In this document: piece by piece, positions 7,976-16,380 of the stretch
Numbering within the stretch: the stretch's first letter is position 1
Layout of the letters: every line of letters begins with the position of its first letter
DNA from: Phaeospirillum sp.
GTDB lineage: Bacteria; Pseudomonadota; Alphaproteobacteria; Rhodospirillales; Magnetospirillaceae
DNA: 57,659 nucleotides
Direction: 5' to 3'
NCBI GenBank assembly: GCA_030824585.1
Contig: JAVBXM010000243.1
Coordinates: 1-57,659 of the forward strand
The notes under the pieces: model-generated
Told to the model about the DNA's origin: nothing
The model's input: only the letters and a program-made list of their open reading frames with translations
The model's database searches: none
Position numbers and translations under genes: made by a program

Positions 7976-9097
7976 TCACCGCTCGCGGATCAGGACGGGA
8001 ATGTCGCGCTTGCCCTCGAAGGCGATGACCCAGGCCCAATAGCGGATGCGGCCTTCCACCAGATCGTACTCGTAGCCCTCGTCCGGATTATCGGCACGGC
8101 GTACCCGCACCGGCTTCAGGAATTCGCCGTCCAGCATCTGCCGGGCCAATTCGGAGGGGCTGGGCGTCATGTGGTGGATATTGGCCTTGGCCTCTTCCAG
8201 GCTGCGATAGACCTTGCCTCCCCCTCCGGCGGGCGCGGCCCGCACCGAGTTCACGGGAATGATCGCGGACGCCGCTCCGGTCAGGCGGTCGATCTCGGTC
8301 GCATCCGCATCCGACAGAACCAGTGAACCGGCCTGGGCATTTTGTCCGGCGTGCTCGGCCCGTCCGGCACGGGGAATGACCACCACCGGCGGCCGGCGGA
8401 TCAGCCAGGCCAGCGCCAAGGCGCCCACCGAGCATTGGTAGCGCCCGGCGATTTCGGCCAGCATGTCGCGCCGCGCCGAGCTGCCGCAGATGTGTCCCTG
8501 GTCCAGCGGGCTGTAGGCGAGGAAAGTGATGCCGCGCGTCTGGCAATAGGGCAGGACGTCCTGTTCCACCGAACGGTCGAACAGGTTGTATTCCGCCTGC
8601 ATAGTGGCGAGGCGGGCATGGCGCAGGCTGGTGCGGGCCTCCTCCAACTCGCGCAGGGAGAAGTTGCACACGCCGACGTCTCCGATCTTGCCTTCGGCGG
8701 CCAGATCGTCCAGCGCCCCCATGGTCTCGGCGATGGGGATCGACGGGTTGGACCAGTGAACCTGGTACAGCTCGATCCGCTCGCGCCCCAGGCGCCGCAG
8801 GCTGTTGTCCAAAGACACGCGCATGCGTTCGGGTGTCAGGTTCTCGGGCGAGACCTTGGAGGCCACCACCACGTCACGGCCGGCGATGGCGCGGCCCACC
8901 ACCTCCTCGGAATGGCCGGCGCCATAGACCTCGGCGGTATCGACGAAGGTCACGCCGCGCTCGAAGGAAAGAGCAAGGGAGGCCAGCGCGCCTTCATCGC
9001 GACCGTAATCGGGCGTATCCACGCCCACCAGCCCGCCGGTACCCACGCCGATGGCGGAAATCCGTGGCCCAGAGACCCCGATGGTCTTGTACAGCAT
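7976..9097 (-). CDS. Aldo/keto reductase fused to a C-terminal ParB-like domain
   Basis: Residues 1-290 form an aldo/keto reductase with the catalytic tetrad visible as D53 (DTAEVYG), Y58, K81 (VVVASK) and H114 (YQVHW). Such enzymes reduce carbonyls with NADPH. The last 60 residues (about 313-373) do not belong to that fold. They read LARQMLDGEF-LKPVRVRR, then YEYDLVEGRIRYWAW, then RDIPVLIRER, which follows the ParB/sulfiredoxin-like pattern (P.xVR ... G..R..A ... IPV.vR). This assignment is by eye. In a sugar locus it may reduce a keto-sugar; the role of the tail is unknown. Confidence 0.75.
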   Translation of the reverse strand: MLYKTIGVSGPRISAIGVGTGGLVGVDTPDYGRDEGALASLALSFERGVTFVDTAEVYGAGHSEEVVGRAIAGRDVVVASKVSPENLTPERMRVSLDNSLRRLGRERIELYQVHWSNPSIPIAETMGALDDLAAEGKIGDVGVCNFSLRELEEARTSLRHARLATMQAEYNLFDRSVEQDVLPYCQTRGITFLAYSPLDQGHICGSSARRDMLAEIAGRYQCSVGALALAWLIRRPPVVVIPRAGRAEHAGQNAQAGSLVLSDADATEIDRLTGAASAIIPVNSVRAAPAGGGGKVYRSLEEAKANIHHMTPSPSELARQMLDGEFLKPVRVRRADNPDEGYEYDLVEGRIRYWAWVIAFEGKRDIPVLIRER

Positions 9098-9130
9098 TGC
9101 TTTCGCCCGTTGAAACCGATGAATCAGAAA

Positions 9131-11341
9131 TTAGACCGCCACCTGGGACGGCTCCTCCGCCCCACGCAGCGCCATGCCGTAATGCCGCGCCAGCAGAATA
9201 GCCTCCGGACAGGGGAAGCCGGTGATCAGGGTTCGCGACAGATAGAGGTTCAATTCGTCGAGCACCACCTGCGCCTCGTCCAGCCGCTGCTGCTGCAGCA
9301 GCAGATGGACCGCCATGGGCGCGAAATCGTGAAGCACCGTGTAGTCGTTGTACTTGGCGGCGGAGAAGGCCGCGAGGAACGGCTCGGTCCATTCCGGCAC
9401 ACCGTTGTTGGCCAGCCCGAACAGCGCCCGCAGGTAGAGGCGCTGGGCATTCTCGTTGATGGGGAACATGACCAGGGAGCGGTCCAGCAAACCTGCGGCC
9501 TTGGCGTATTGCAGGGCCGCCTCGCCACCGGTAAGCGTCAACCCCTTGGTGATGGCCATGTCGGCCTGCTGGTTCAGCGCGTAGCTGCGCCACACCGTTT
9601 CCTCGGGCACGATCTGCGCCAACTCGGGGCAACGCTGACGGATGCGGGCATCGGCAATCCAATAATAGCCGTTCACCTGGTCCAACTGACGCGGAAAGCT
9701 TTCGTTGGGACGTAATTCCATAGCTCCCGACGCCACCCGGCTGAACAGGATATCGGCCTGATCGGGATGGCCACCCCAGCGCACGCACAATGCCCTCGTA
9801 TAGGCTAGGCCGAGGGAATTGGGGAATTCCTCCAACCCATGGGTCACGGTCTCCCACACCGGCGTCAGCCAGTTGCCGTCGGGCACGTCCACGTCGGCGA
9901 TGGCCCGGCGGACCCAGTTGGGGGATACCGTCTGCTCGCGCAGGCGCTCGATCTGATCGGGGCGAGACTTCAGCAGCCAGGACTCGTTGCAGCACACCCA
10001 GGTCCGCCGAGGTTCTGGAACCGGCCCCTGGGCCTTGCACCTGCCGCCCACCTCCACCTGGGTGGCAAACAGCATGTGGCGGACGAAGCGCATGGCCCGC
10101 CGATGCTCGTCGTCGGGCAGCAGGTCGGTCAATTCCGCCTCCAGCCGCCCGGCTTGGGGCAGGAATTTCTCGATCAGCGCGCCGTAATTGTGCAGGTGGC
10201 CTTCTACGTCGGCCACCGGGTCGGTCATGCCATAGGTGGGGAAACAGTGGAAATGCTCGCTGAAGATATAGGGAAATCCGTTTTCTTCCTCGACCAGATG
10301 CAGCGCGCCGTGGGCCAGGGATTCGTACGGCCTCGTACTGATGGAATTGGCGGCACGCGTGCTGTTGATGGTGAAGCGCGTGTCGCGCATCAGCGCGTCG
10401 TAGCCGTCATCACTCAGATAGGCATCCAGCAGACGCACGCTGAAGCGCCTGTCCACCTGGGCCAGCGATACGATGCGCTGGCGCTTGTCGCGGTAGAAAT
10501 CGTGGGTCAGCCCACCGGTAAAGACCAGATCGTGGGCACGATTGGGCTTGGCCAGGAAGATGTCCTTCAGCCCCGTCACCTTGGGAACGCGGAGCGAGAT
10601 GGGATAAGACGCGACGGTGGCCGGCACGCCGTGGCCGCGCGCCAGCTCCACCACTTCCCAACTGCTGCCGGCTGCGACCAGATCCACCTCGGGCATGATC
10701 TCGTCGAGCATCTCATAATACCATTCGTGGTCATGGGGATTGACCACCACCGGCGCGCCCAGGTCGCGCAGGCCCACCGGCACGACCTTGAAATCGTCCA
10801 CCAGGACCATATCCACCGGCGCCCCCGGCGGAACCATGGTGACGATGGACTGGCCCAACGGCAGGCTCCGCTCCGGCCCGCCGATCAGGTGCGAGGTCAG
10901 CACCACCTCCATACCGGGAATGGAGAGAAACCCATTCAGCCGATCGGCACGGCCGAAGTCGGAATGGAACACCAGACGGAAGGTCTTGCGCTCCATCAGC
11001 CGCGACAGCCGCCCCAGCCGTTCGTCCTCGCCGCCCACGGCGAGGCCTTCGGCCACCCAGCGCCGCGCCTCGTCGTCATGGCCGTCGCGCCACGCACCAT
11101 AGGCCCGGTAGAGGCAGGCGAAGGCGGTGTGGATACCATGGTGGTCCAGCACCTTCTCGCCGCCCAGCCGGTTGCCGATCAGGATCAGCGAGCAGCCGCG
11201 CAATTCCGGCCGGTCGGCGCCGAAGCGGGCGACATAGATGTGGTCCTGGGCCGCGAAGGCGGCGTCGAGGGAGGCATGGATGCCGGGAATCAGCGCGTTG
11301 GGCAGACGGAGCGGGAAGTGGTTGCGGACGATGGCGGTCAT
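9131..11341 (-). CDS. Large putative GT-B glycosyltransferase with helical C-terminal region
   Basis: The 736-residue soluble protein has a GT-B-like middle part. It includes VVNPHDHEWYYEMLDEIMPEVDLVAAGSS and STRPYESLAHGALHLVEEENGFPYIF, the latter resembling the donor-site region of GT4/CgeB-like enzymes. From about residue 480 to the end the sequence is alpha-helical and repeat-like, TPR-like in character (for example LGLAYTRALCVRWGGHPDQADILF). The start ATG at 11341 has AGGA six bases upstream. The gene lies eight bases after the sugar kinase. Donor and acceptor are unknown, and the family assignment is tentative. Confidence 0.5.
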   Translation of the reverse strand: MTAIVRNHFPLRLPNALIPGIHASLDAAFAAQDHIYVARFGADRPELRGCSLILIGNRLGGEKVLDHHGIHTAFACLYRAYGAWRDGHDDEARRWVAEGLAVGGEDERLGRLSRLMERKTFRLVFHSDFGRADRLNGFLSIPGMEVVLTSHLIGGPERSLPLGQSIVTMVPPGAPVDMVLVDDFKVVPVGLRDLGAPVVVNPHDHEWYYEMLDEIMPEVDLVAAGSSWEVVELARGHGVPATVASYPISLRVPKVTGLKDIFLAKPNRAHDLVFTGGLTHDFYRDKRQRIVSLAQVDRRFSVRLLDAYLSDDGYDALMRDTRFTINSTRAANSISTRPYESLAHGALHLVEEENGFPYIFSEHFHCFPTYGMTDPVADVEGHLHNYGALIEKFLPQAGRLEAELTDLLPDDEHRRAMRFVRHMLFATQVEVGGRCKAQGPVPEPRRTWVCCNESWLLKSRPDQIERLREQTVSPNWVRRAIADVDVPDGNWLTPVWETVTHGLEEFPNSLGLAYTRALCVRWGGHPDQADILFSRVASGAMELRPNESFPRQLDQVNGYYWIADARIRQRCPELAQIVPEETVWRSYALNQQADMAITKGLTLTGGEAALQYAKAAGLLDRSLVMFPINENAQRLYLRALFGLANNGVPEWTEPFLAAFSAAKYNDYTVLHDFAPMAVHLLLQQQRLDEAQVVLDELNLYLSRTLITGFPCPEAILLARHYGMALRGAEEPSQVAV

Positions 11342-11349
11342 CGCGAATC

Positions 11350-12357
11350 CTATATGCTCGGCCGGTTGGCATAGGCCTCCAGGATGGCCGCACCATCCTC
11401 ATCCACCTTGAACGGCACCTGGATCAAGGTGCCCAAGGCCTTGCGCACCGCATCGGCGGAGCCTTCCGGCATGTAGAACGCCATGAAGCCGGCGCCACCG
11501 GCCCCCAGCAGCTTGCCGCCCAGCGCACCCGCCGCCCTGGCCTTCTGGTAGATATCGTCGATGGCCGAGGAACTGATGCAGGGGTCCAGACTGCGCTTGA
11601 GGCGCCAGGTTTCGTCCAGCATGCGCCCGAAATCGTCCAGGTCGCCCCGGCGCAAAATCTCGGCCGCCTCGAACACCATCTTGTGCATGCGCCGCAGCCG
11701 GTCGTTCTTGGATTCGATGTTCTCGACGATCTTCTTGGCCATGTCCGACGAAAAACGGTTGGAGCCGGTATAGACCAGCATCAGCCGGCTTTCCAGAAGG
11801 GCCAGACGCTCGGGCGGCAGGGCCAGGGGCTCGACCGCGATGGAGCCATCAGTGTTGAAATGGATGACGTTCAGCCCGCCATAGGCCGCCGCCACCTGAT
11901 CTTGCGACCCCACGGTGTCGCCCAGCAGGTTCTGCTCGAGATCGATGGCCGCCAGGGCCAATTCGTGCTTGGTGATATCTTCGTGCCGGAGTGCCTTCAG
12001 CACATTGATCAGTCCCACGGCGAAGGACGAACTTGACCCGATGCCGGTGCGCGCCGGCAAATCGCCCTGGTGATGAATCTCCAGGCCGCGGCTGTCGTCG
12101 AAATCATAGGCCGGCATGGCCGCGCGGATGGCGGGATGAAGGATTTCCCGATAGGTCTGCACCACCTCGATATGGGACCACACGATGCGGTGCACATTCT
12201 GGAAATAGGCGGGCAGGTAGCGGCAGGTGATGTAGCAGTACTGGTTGATGGCCGAGGACAGCACCGCCCCGCCATTGTTCAGGTACCACGCAGGGTAGTC
12301 CGTTCCTCCGCCGAAGAACGAGACGCGGAATGGGGTTCTTGAGACGACAAAGGACAT
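11350..12357 (-). CDS. hddA: GHMP-family sugar kinase, D-glycero-D-manno-heptose 7-phosphate kinase-like
   Basis: The 335-residue protein shows all GHMP marks: an N-terminal RTPFRVSFFGGGTDYP, the ATP loop GIGSSSSFAVG at 105-115 and a C-terminal KLLGAGGAGFMAFY. The FFGGGTDYPAWY block is characteristic of HddA, which phosphorylates heptose 7-phosphate at C1 on the way to GDP-heptose. The adjacent guanylyltransferase and GDP-sugar dehydratase genes support this. I chose ATG 12357 (MSFVVSRTP) over the longer ORF because the family begins there. GmhA and GmhB are not in the window, and related kinases act on other sugars such as fucose or octose phosphate. Confidence 0.7.
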   Translation of the reverse strand: MSFVVSRTPFRVSFFGGGTDYPAWYLNNGGAVLSSAINQYCYITCRYLPAYFQNVHRIVWSHIEVVQTYREILHPAIRAAMPAYDFDDSRGLEIHHQGDLPARTGIGSSSSFAVGLINVLKALRHEDITKHELALAAIDLEQNLLGDTVGSQDQVAAAYGGLNVIHFNTDGSIAVEPLALPPERLALLESRLMLVYTGSNRFSSDMAKKIVENIESKNDRLRRMHKMVFEAAEILRRGDLDDFGRMLDETWRLKRSLDPCISSSAIDDIYQKARAAGALGGKLLGAGGAGFMAFYMPEGSADAVRKALGTLIQVPFKVDEDGAAILEAYANRPSI

Positions 12358-12456
12358 TTTCTCATGCCTTGCTTGGAAAAACTTCCGTCGCGACACCCAC
12401 GTTCTGGGGCGCATCGTGCAAGGCCCTATCGGACGATGAATCGCGTTAAGAAATGC

Positions 12457-13167
12457 TTATGCGAGCCCCAGTAACCGGGCGATAAACGCCTCGGCCTGGA
12501 CAACGGATTCGGGCGTTCCGATATCGAGGAACGGCCCCGGGCTGACCTCGACCGCCAGCCGGGCGCCACCGGCCAGCAGGCCGGGAATGACGTCGGTTTC
12601 CATGCTCAGCGCCGTCCCGGCGGCAAAGCCGGCCAGCAGGTCCTTGCGGAACAGATAAATTCCACCGTTGATCAGGCCTCGGCCCGGCCGCTTCTCGAAA
12701 AAGCCGGCAAGCCGTCCCTCGCCATCCACGGCCAGCGAGCCGTAGCGGGAGGTATCGTCCACCGCGATCCCGACGATGGCCCCGTCCAGGCCCGCTTCCC
12801 GCACCCGGCGCACCAGCCCGGCCACATCCACCTCCAGCAGGGAATCGCCGTTCAGCACCAGCACCCAGTCGCCGCAGAGATCGAGACAGGACACCACCGC
12901 CCCGCCGGTCCCCAGCGGGGCCCGCTCCATTATAGTCCTAAGGGCGAGGCCACCGGGGCGCCCGGCCGCCCAGTCCTCGATCTGCCCGGCCATGTGGCCG
13001 ATGGACAGCAAGATATCGCCGACGCCCCGCCGGCTCAGCCACTGGGCCACCCAGTGCAGGAACGGCTCGCCCCGCACCGGGATCATCGGCTTGGGGATAT
13101 GGGGAAAGAGGCCGGCGATGCGGGTGCCCTTGCCGCCGGCCAGGACGATGGCGGTGACCTTGTCCAT
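12457..13167 (-). CDS. hddC: Sugar nucleotidyltransferase, heptose 1-phosphate guanylyltransferase-like
   Basis: The 236-residue protein has the nucleotidyltransferase signature VLAGGKGTR at 8-16 followed by PKPMIPVRGEPFL, then GTGGAV, LVLNGDSLLEVD with the metal-binding Asp, and FEKRP. It most resembles HddC-type enzymes that join a sugar 1-phosphate to GTP. The pairing with the HddA-like kinase supports a GDP-heptose-type product. The start ATG at 13167 lies two bases after the stop of the upstream dehydratase. The identity of the sugar and of the nucleotide is inferred. Confidence 0.65.
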   Translation of the reverse strand: MDKVTAIVLAGGKGTRIAGLFPHIPKPMIPVRGEPFLHWVAQWLSRRGVGDILLSIGHMAGQIEDWAAGRPGGLALRTIMERAPLGTGGAVVSCLDLCGDWVLVLNGDSLLEVDVAGLVRRVREAGLDGAIVGIAVDDTSRYGSLAVDGEGRLAGFFEKRPGRGLINGGIYLFRKDLLAGFAAGTALSMETDVIPGLLAGGARLAVEVSPGPFLDIGTPESVVQAEAFIARLLGLA

Positions 13168-13169
13168 GG

Positions 13170-14183
13170 TCAGCGGTTGGGATAGGTGCGGCCGGCGCGG
13201 ATGGCCTCGCGCCAGTATTCCATCAGGTCGGTCATGGTCTTCTCGAAGGGGATCACCGGCTCCCACCCCGTATGGGCCCTGAACTTGGCGGTGTTGGGCA
13301 CCTGCAGGTCGGCGTCGATGGGCCGCACCCGGCCGGGATCGGTCTCCACCGCGATGTCCTTGCGGGTGGACAGCGACAGCAGGTGATGCAGCATGTCCTC
13401 CACCGTGCACGAGAAGGTGCCGCCGATATTGTAATAGGCGCCCGGCTGGGGATCGACGGTGACCAGCAGGTAATAGGCCCGCACCGCGTCGCGCACGTCA
13501 GCCCAGGTGCGCATGGATTTCAGGTTGCCGGTCTTGACCACCGGCGGGATGATTCCCGCCTCGATCATGGCGATCTGCTTGGCGAAGGTGGACTCGGCGA
13601 ACACGTCGCCGCGCCGGGGGCCGGTATGGGTGAACATGCGGGTGGTCATCACCCGCATGCCGTAGGCCTCGGCGTAATAGCGCCCCACCAGATCGGTGCC
13701 CACCTTGGAGATGGCGTAGGGCGAAGCCGGGTGGAAGGTGCACTCCTCGTCGATGGGCAGCTTCTCGGCCGGCACCCGGCCGAACACCTCGGACGAGGCG
13801 CAGACATGGATCACCGGCCCGCTGCCCAGCGGCCGCAGGGCCTCCAGCAGCCGGGCGGTGCCCATGATGTTGGTGTCCAGCGTGTCGAGCGGCGCGGTGA
13901 AGCTGGTCTTGGGATAGCTCTGCGCCGCCAGGTGGAAGACGTAGTCGGGCTTGACCTCCTCGACCATGCGGATCAGCGAGACGGTATCGCGCAGTTCGAA
14001 ATCCACCAGATGCACCCGGTCACGCTCGTTGATCCGCCCGATCAGGTGCCGCAAATTGTCCAGCGGACTGCGCCAGCGGCAGGCTCCATAGATCTCCCAG
14101 TCGGTGTGCTCCAAGAGGAAATCCACCATATGGGAGCCGACCATGCCGGTGACTCCGGTGATCAGGGCGCGCTTTTTCTGCAT
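13170..14183 (-). CDS. GDP-mannose 4,6-dehydratase-like SDR (possible GDP-heptose 4,6-dehydratase)
   Basis: The 337-residue extended SDR has TGVTGMVGSH at 9-18 for NAD(P) binding, a conserved HLAAQS, SSEVFG, and an intact catalytic Y156-AIS-K160. The later RMFTHTGPRRGD segment resembles GDP-mannose 4,6-dehydratases. In known 6-deoxy-heptose pathways, a dehydratase of this type acts on GDP-D-manno-heptose, which suits the HddA/HddC-like neighbours. It is the only one of the four SDRs here with a complete YxxxK. The product would be a 4-keto-6-deoxy sugar nucleotide. Confidence 0.75.
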   Translation of the reverse strand: MQKKRALITGVTGMVGSHMVDFLLEHTDWEIYGACRWRSPLDNLRHLIGRINERDRVHLVDFELRDTVSLIRMVEEVKPDYVFHLAAQSYPKTSFTAPLDTLDTNIMGTARLLEALRPLGSGPVIHVCASSEVFGRVPAEKLPIDEECTFHPASPYAISKVGTDLVGRYYAEAYGMRVMTTRMFTHTGPRRGDVFAESTFAKQIAMIEAGIIPPVVKTGNLKSMRTWADVRDAVRAYYLLVTVDPQPGAYYNIGGTFSCTVEDMLHHLLSLSTRKDIAVETDPGRVRPIDADLQVPNTAKFRAHTGWEPVIPFEKTMTDLMEYWREAIRAGRTYPNR

Positions 14184-14197
14184 TCCGTTACTCCTCC

Positions 14198-14234
14198 CTC
14201 AATCGCCGGGCGGGCGCGGTGCGCCCTTGGCTCC
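14198..14234. repeat. Dispersed CGCCGGGCGGGCGC-type intergenic repeat, copy 1
   Basis: The sequence between the dehydratase and the next SDR contains a block running from CTCAATCGCCGGGC to GCGCCCTTGGCTCC. A closely matching block is at 33931-33968. The reverse complement of its core matches the repeats near 27008-27070 and 54049-54112. The GGGCGC and GCGCCC halves can pair as a short hairpin. Confidence 0.65.
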
Positions 14235-14292
14235 CGCGCCATAAGGCACGCGCCCCCTTGGGCCTAACCCAATCCCCATGTGGGATCGGGTC

Positions 14293-15273
14293 TTAGGGCC
14301 GGGGGCAGTCGAAGGCCTGTCGGTACCATTCGATGGTGCGCGAGAAGCCGTCCTCCAGCGAGGTCCTGGCCTCGAAGCCGAGATGGCGCTTGGCGAAGCC
14401 GGTATCGAAGATACGCTTGCCGATGGTGCGCGGCTTGGAGATGTCGTACTGCACCTCGGCGGTGTCGTAGCGGTCGACCTTGATGGCGGTCTCGACGATC
14501 TGCTTGACCGAGTGCGCGGTGCCCGAGGCGATGTTGACGGTCAGGAACTGGTCCGGCTTGGCGAAGGCGGCGAACAGTCCGTCCATGAAGTCGTCGATGT
14601 AGATCAGGTCGCGCACGTCGGTGCCGTCGCCCCACACCACGATGGGGGCGTGGCGCTCGATCACCCGGCGGATCTGAGCGGCGGTGACGTGGGACTTGGC
14701 GAAGTCGAACTTGTCGCCGGGGCCATAGACGTTGGAGGGGCGGATCACCACCGTGGACATGGGGCGGTTGGCGATCTTCTCGGCGTAGGTACGGCACAGA
14801 ATCTCGGTATAGCGCTTCATCCAGCCCACCGGATAATAGATCGGCGGCGGATCGGCCTTGAACATGTCCTCTTCCTTCAGCGCGTAATCCTCGCCCAGGT
14901 CGGGATAGGCGGCACCGCTGGAGATGAACAGGAACTTCCGCACCCCGGCGCGGTGGGCGGCCTCGAGGATGCGGGCGTTCATGGAGACGTTGGGCGTCAC
15001 GTGCACCAAGGGCGTGGCGGCCATCACCGCCGCGCCGGCCGTGTTGGCCGAGCACATGAAGACGTAATCCACCCCCTCGGTGGCGCGGCCGCAATCGCCG
15101 TAATCCTCGAAATCAGCCTTCATCCATTCCAGGGAAGGATGCTCGCGGTTGGGCGGGCGCGAGAAATGGGTGCCGCGCACCTTGGCGCCTTGGGCCAGCA
15201 GCCGGCTGGTGATGGCGGACCCCAGGAAGCCGGTGGCACCGGCAACCAGAACCTTCTTACCCTCGAACATCAT
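14293..15273 (-). CDS. NDP-sugar epimerase/dehydratase-family SDR
   Basis: The 326-residue protein has the Rossmann motif VAGATGFLGSAI, an FISSGAAYPDLGE segment, RPSNVYGPGDKFD and WGDGTDVRDLIYIDDF, placing it among extended SDRs acting on nucleotide sugars. The YxxxK position reads V149-G-W-M-K153, so the lysine is kept but the catalytic tyrosine appears replaced. The start ATG at 15273 overlaps the stop of the RmlC-like gene by ATGA, so the two are coupled. It likely epimerises or reduces the keto-sugar produced upstream, but the altered site leaves this open. Confidence 0.7.
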   Translation of the reverse strand: MMFEGKKVLVAGATGFLGSAITSRLLAQGAKVRGTHFSRPPNREHPSLEWMKADFEDYGDCGRATEGVDYVFMCSANTAGAAVMAATPLVHVTPNVSMNARILEAAHRAGVRKFLFISSGAAYPDLGEDYALKEEDMFKADPPPIYYPVGWMKRYTEILCRTYAEKIANRPMSTVVIRPSNVYGPGDKFDFAKSHVTAAQIRRVIERHAPIVVWGDGTDVRDLIYIDDFMDGLFAAFAKPDQFLTVNIASGTAHSVKQIVETAIKVDRYDTAEVQYDISKPRTIGKRIFDTGFAKRHLGFEARTSLEDGFSRTIEWYRQAFDCPRP

Positions 15274-15779
15274 TCAATCCCCTGGTCGCGTCTGGAAACG
15301 ATCGGATCATTGATGGGCCACCAGAAATCATAGCTGGGGTCGTTCCACAGGATGGTGAACTGCCCGGCCCGATCGTATTGGGTGTTCTGCTTGTAATGGA
15401 AGATGGCGCTGTCGCTCAGCACCACGTGGCCGTTGCCGAATTTCGGCGGAATCAGCACCTGTTGGCGATTGCGCTCCGACAGGGTGAACGAGGTCCACTT
15501 GCGGTACTGGGGCGAATCGGGGTCGTTGTTGACCACCACCAGATAGAACTTGCCGTGCAGGCACGACACCAGCTTCCAGGTGCCGCCGTCGCCATGGATG
15601 CCGCGCAGCACGTGGCGGGTCGACATGGAGATGTCGTCTTGGATGAAGTCCACGGCGATGCCGGCCTCGTTATAGAGGACACGGTTGTAGATCTCCACGT
15701 ACTGGCCGCGAAAATCCTCGAAGATGGTGGGGGGCGTGATCAGCAGCACGCCGTCCAGCGGCGTCTTATCGACCTTCAT
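15270..15779 (-). CDS. dTDP-4-dehydrorhamnose 3,5-epimerase (RmlC)-like cupin
   Basis: The 169-residue cupin has the RmlC-type active-site block VLRGIHGDGG with His62 after an FIQDDISMST strand. It also has KLVSCLHGKFYLVVV and an IPPKFGNGHVVLSD segment. RmlC enzymes epimerise C3 and C5 of 4-keto-6-deoxy sugar nucleotides; related MlghB/DmhB-type enzymes do so on GDP-heptoses. Its position beside the GMD-like dehydratase and the SDR fits that role. I start it at ATG 15779, since upstream sequence overlaps the NUDIX gene. The substrate is inferred. Confidence 0.7.
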   Translation of the reverse strand: MKVDKTPLDGVLLITPPTIFEDFRGQYVEIYNRVLYNEAGIAVDFIQDDISMSTRHVLRGIHGDGGTWKLVSCLHGKFYLVVVNNDPDSPQYRKWTSFTLSERNRQQVLIPPKFGNGHVVLSDSAIFHYKQNTQYDRAGQFTILWNDPSYDFWWPINDPIVSRRDQGIE

Positions 15780-16380
15780 TGTCCTGTCCTCTCCTCTTCT
15801 CGGCGTGCACTCGCGCCTTGATCTCGTCCACCGGGGCGCCGAGCAGGTCAATCCCCAGCTTGGCGGCGACCAGCCCAAGGAAGCTCAACGCGGCGATCTG
15901 CTCCAATTCATCGGCCAGCACCATCTCGCGCAGGCGGGCGCGGGGCAGGACCAGCAGCTCGATGCCCTCTTCCGCCGTCAGAGAGGGATCGGGCACGGCG
16001 TCCAGGGCCAGCACGAAATATTCGCGGCGGGTGTTGCGGTCGAGGCGCAGCCGCCCCGGCCCCAGAAGATGGACGCTGCCCGCCCGGTATCCGGTCTCCT
16101 CGGCGATCTCGCGCAGGGCCGCCTGTTCCGGCGTCTCGCCCGGCTCCATGCCGCCGGCCGGCGTCTCCACCGTGCGGTAGCCGAGGTTGGGGCGGAACTG
16201 GCGGATCATCAGGATGTCGCCCTGGGTGGTCAGCACCAGGCAGATCACTCCGTCGGGCTCGACCATGCGGTAATAGGGCAGTTCGTCCGCCCTGTCGGGG
16301 ATGCTCTCCTCGATGACGAACCACGGCGTGGAGAAGGCCAGCTTGTAGCGGATCGGCTTGGGCAGGTCAGAGGAGGTCAC
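15766..16380 (-). CDS. NUDIX hydrolase (ADP-ribose/nucleotide-sugar pyrophosphatase type)
   Basis: The protein has a complete NUDIX box, from GGMEPGETPEQAAL through REIAEETGY, preceded by RQFRPNLGYRTVETPAGG as in ADP-sugar pyrophosphatases. These hydrolyse a nucleoside diphosphate linked to another group, using Mg2+ bound by the REIAEE glutamates. The GTG at 16380 overlaps the end of the transketolase subunit gene and gives 204 residues; a longer version from ATG 16398 is possible. It overlaps the next gene by 14 bases. Its substrate may be an intermediate of this sugar pathway or a damaged nucleotide sugar. Confidence 0.75.
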   Translation of the reverse strand: MTSSDLPKPIRYKLAFSTPWFVIEESIPDRADELPYYRMVEPDGVICLVLTTQGDILMIRQFRPNLGYRTVETPAGGMEPGETPEQAALREIAEETGYRAGSVHLLGPGRLRLDRNTRREYFVLALDAVPDPSLTAEEGIELLVLPRARLREMVLADELEQIAALSFLGLVAAKLGIDLLGAPVDEIKARVHAEKRRGQDNEGR

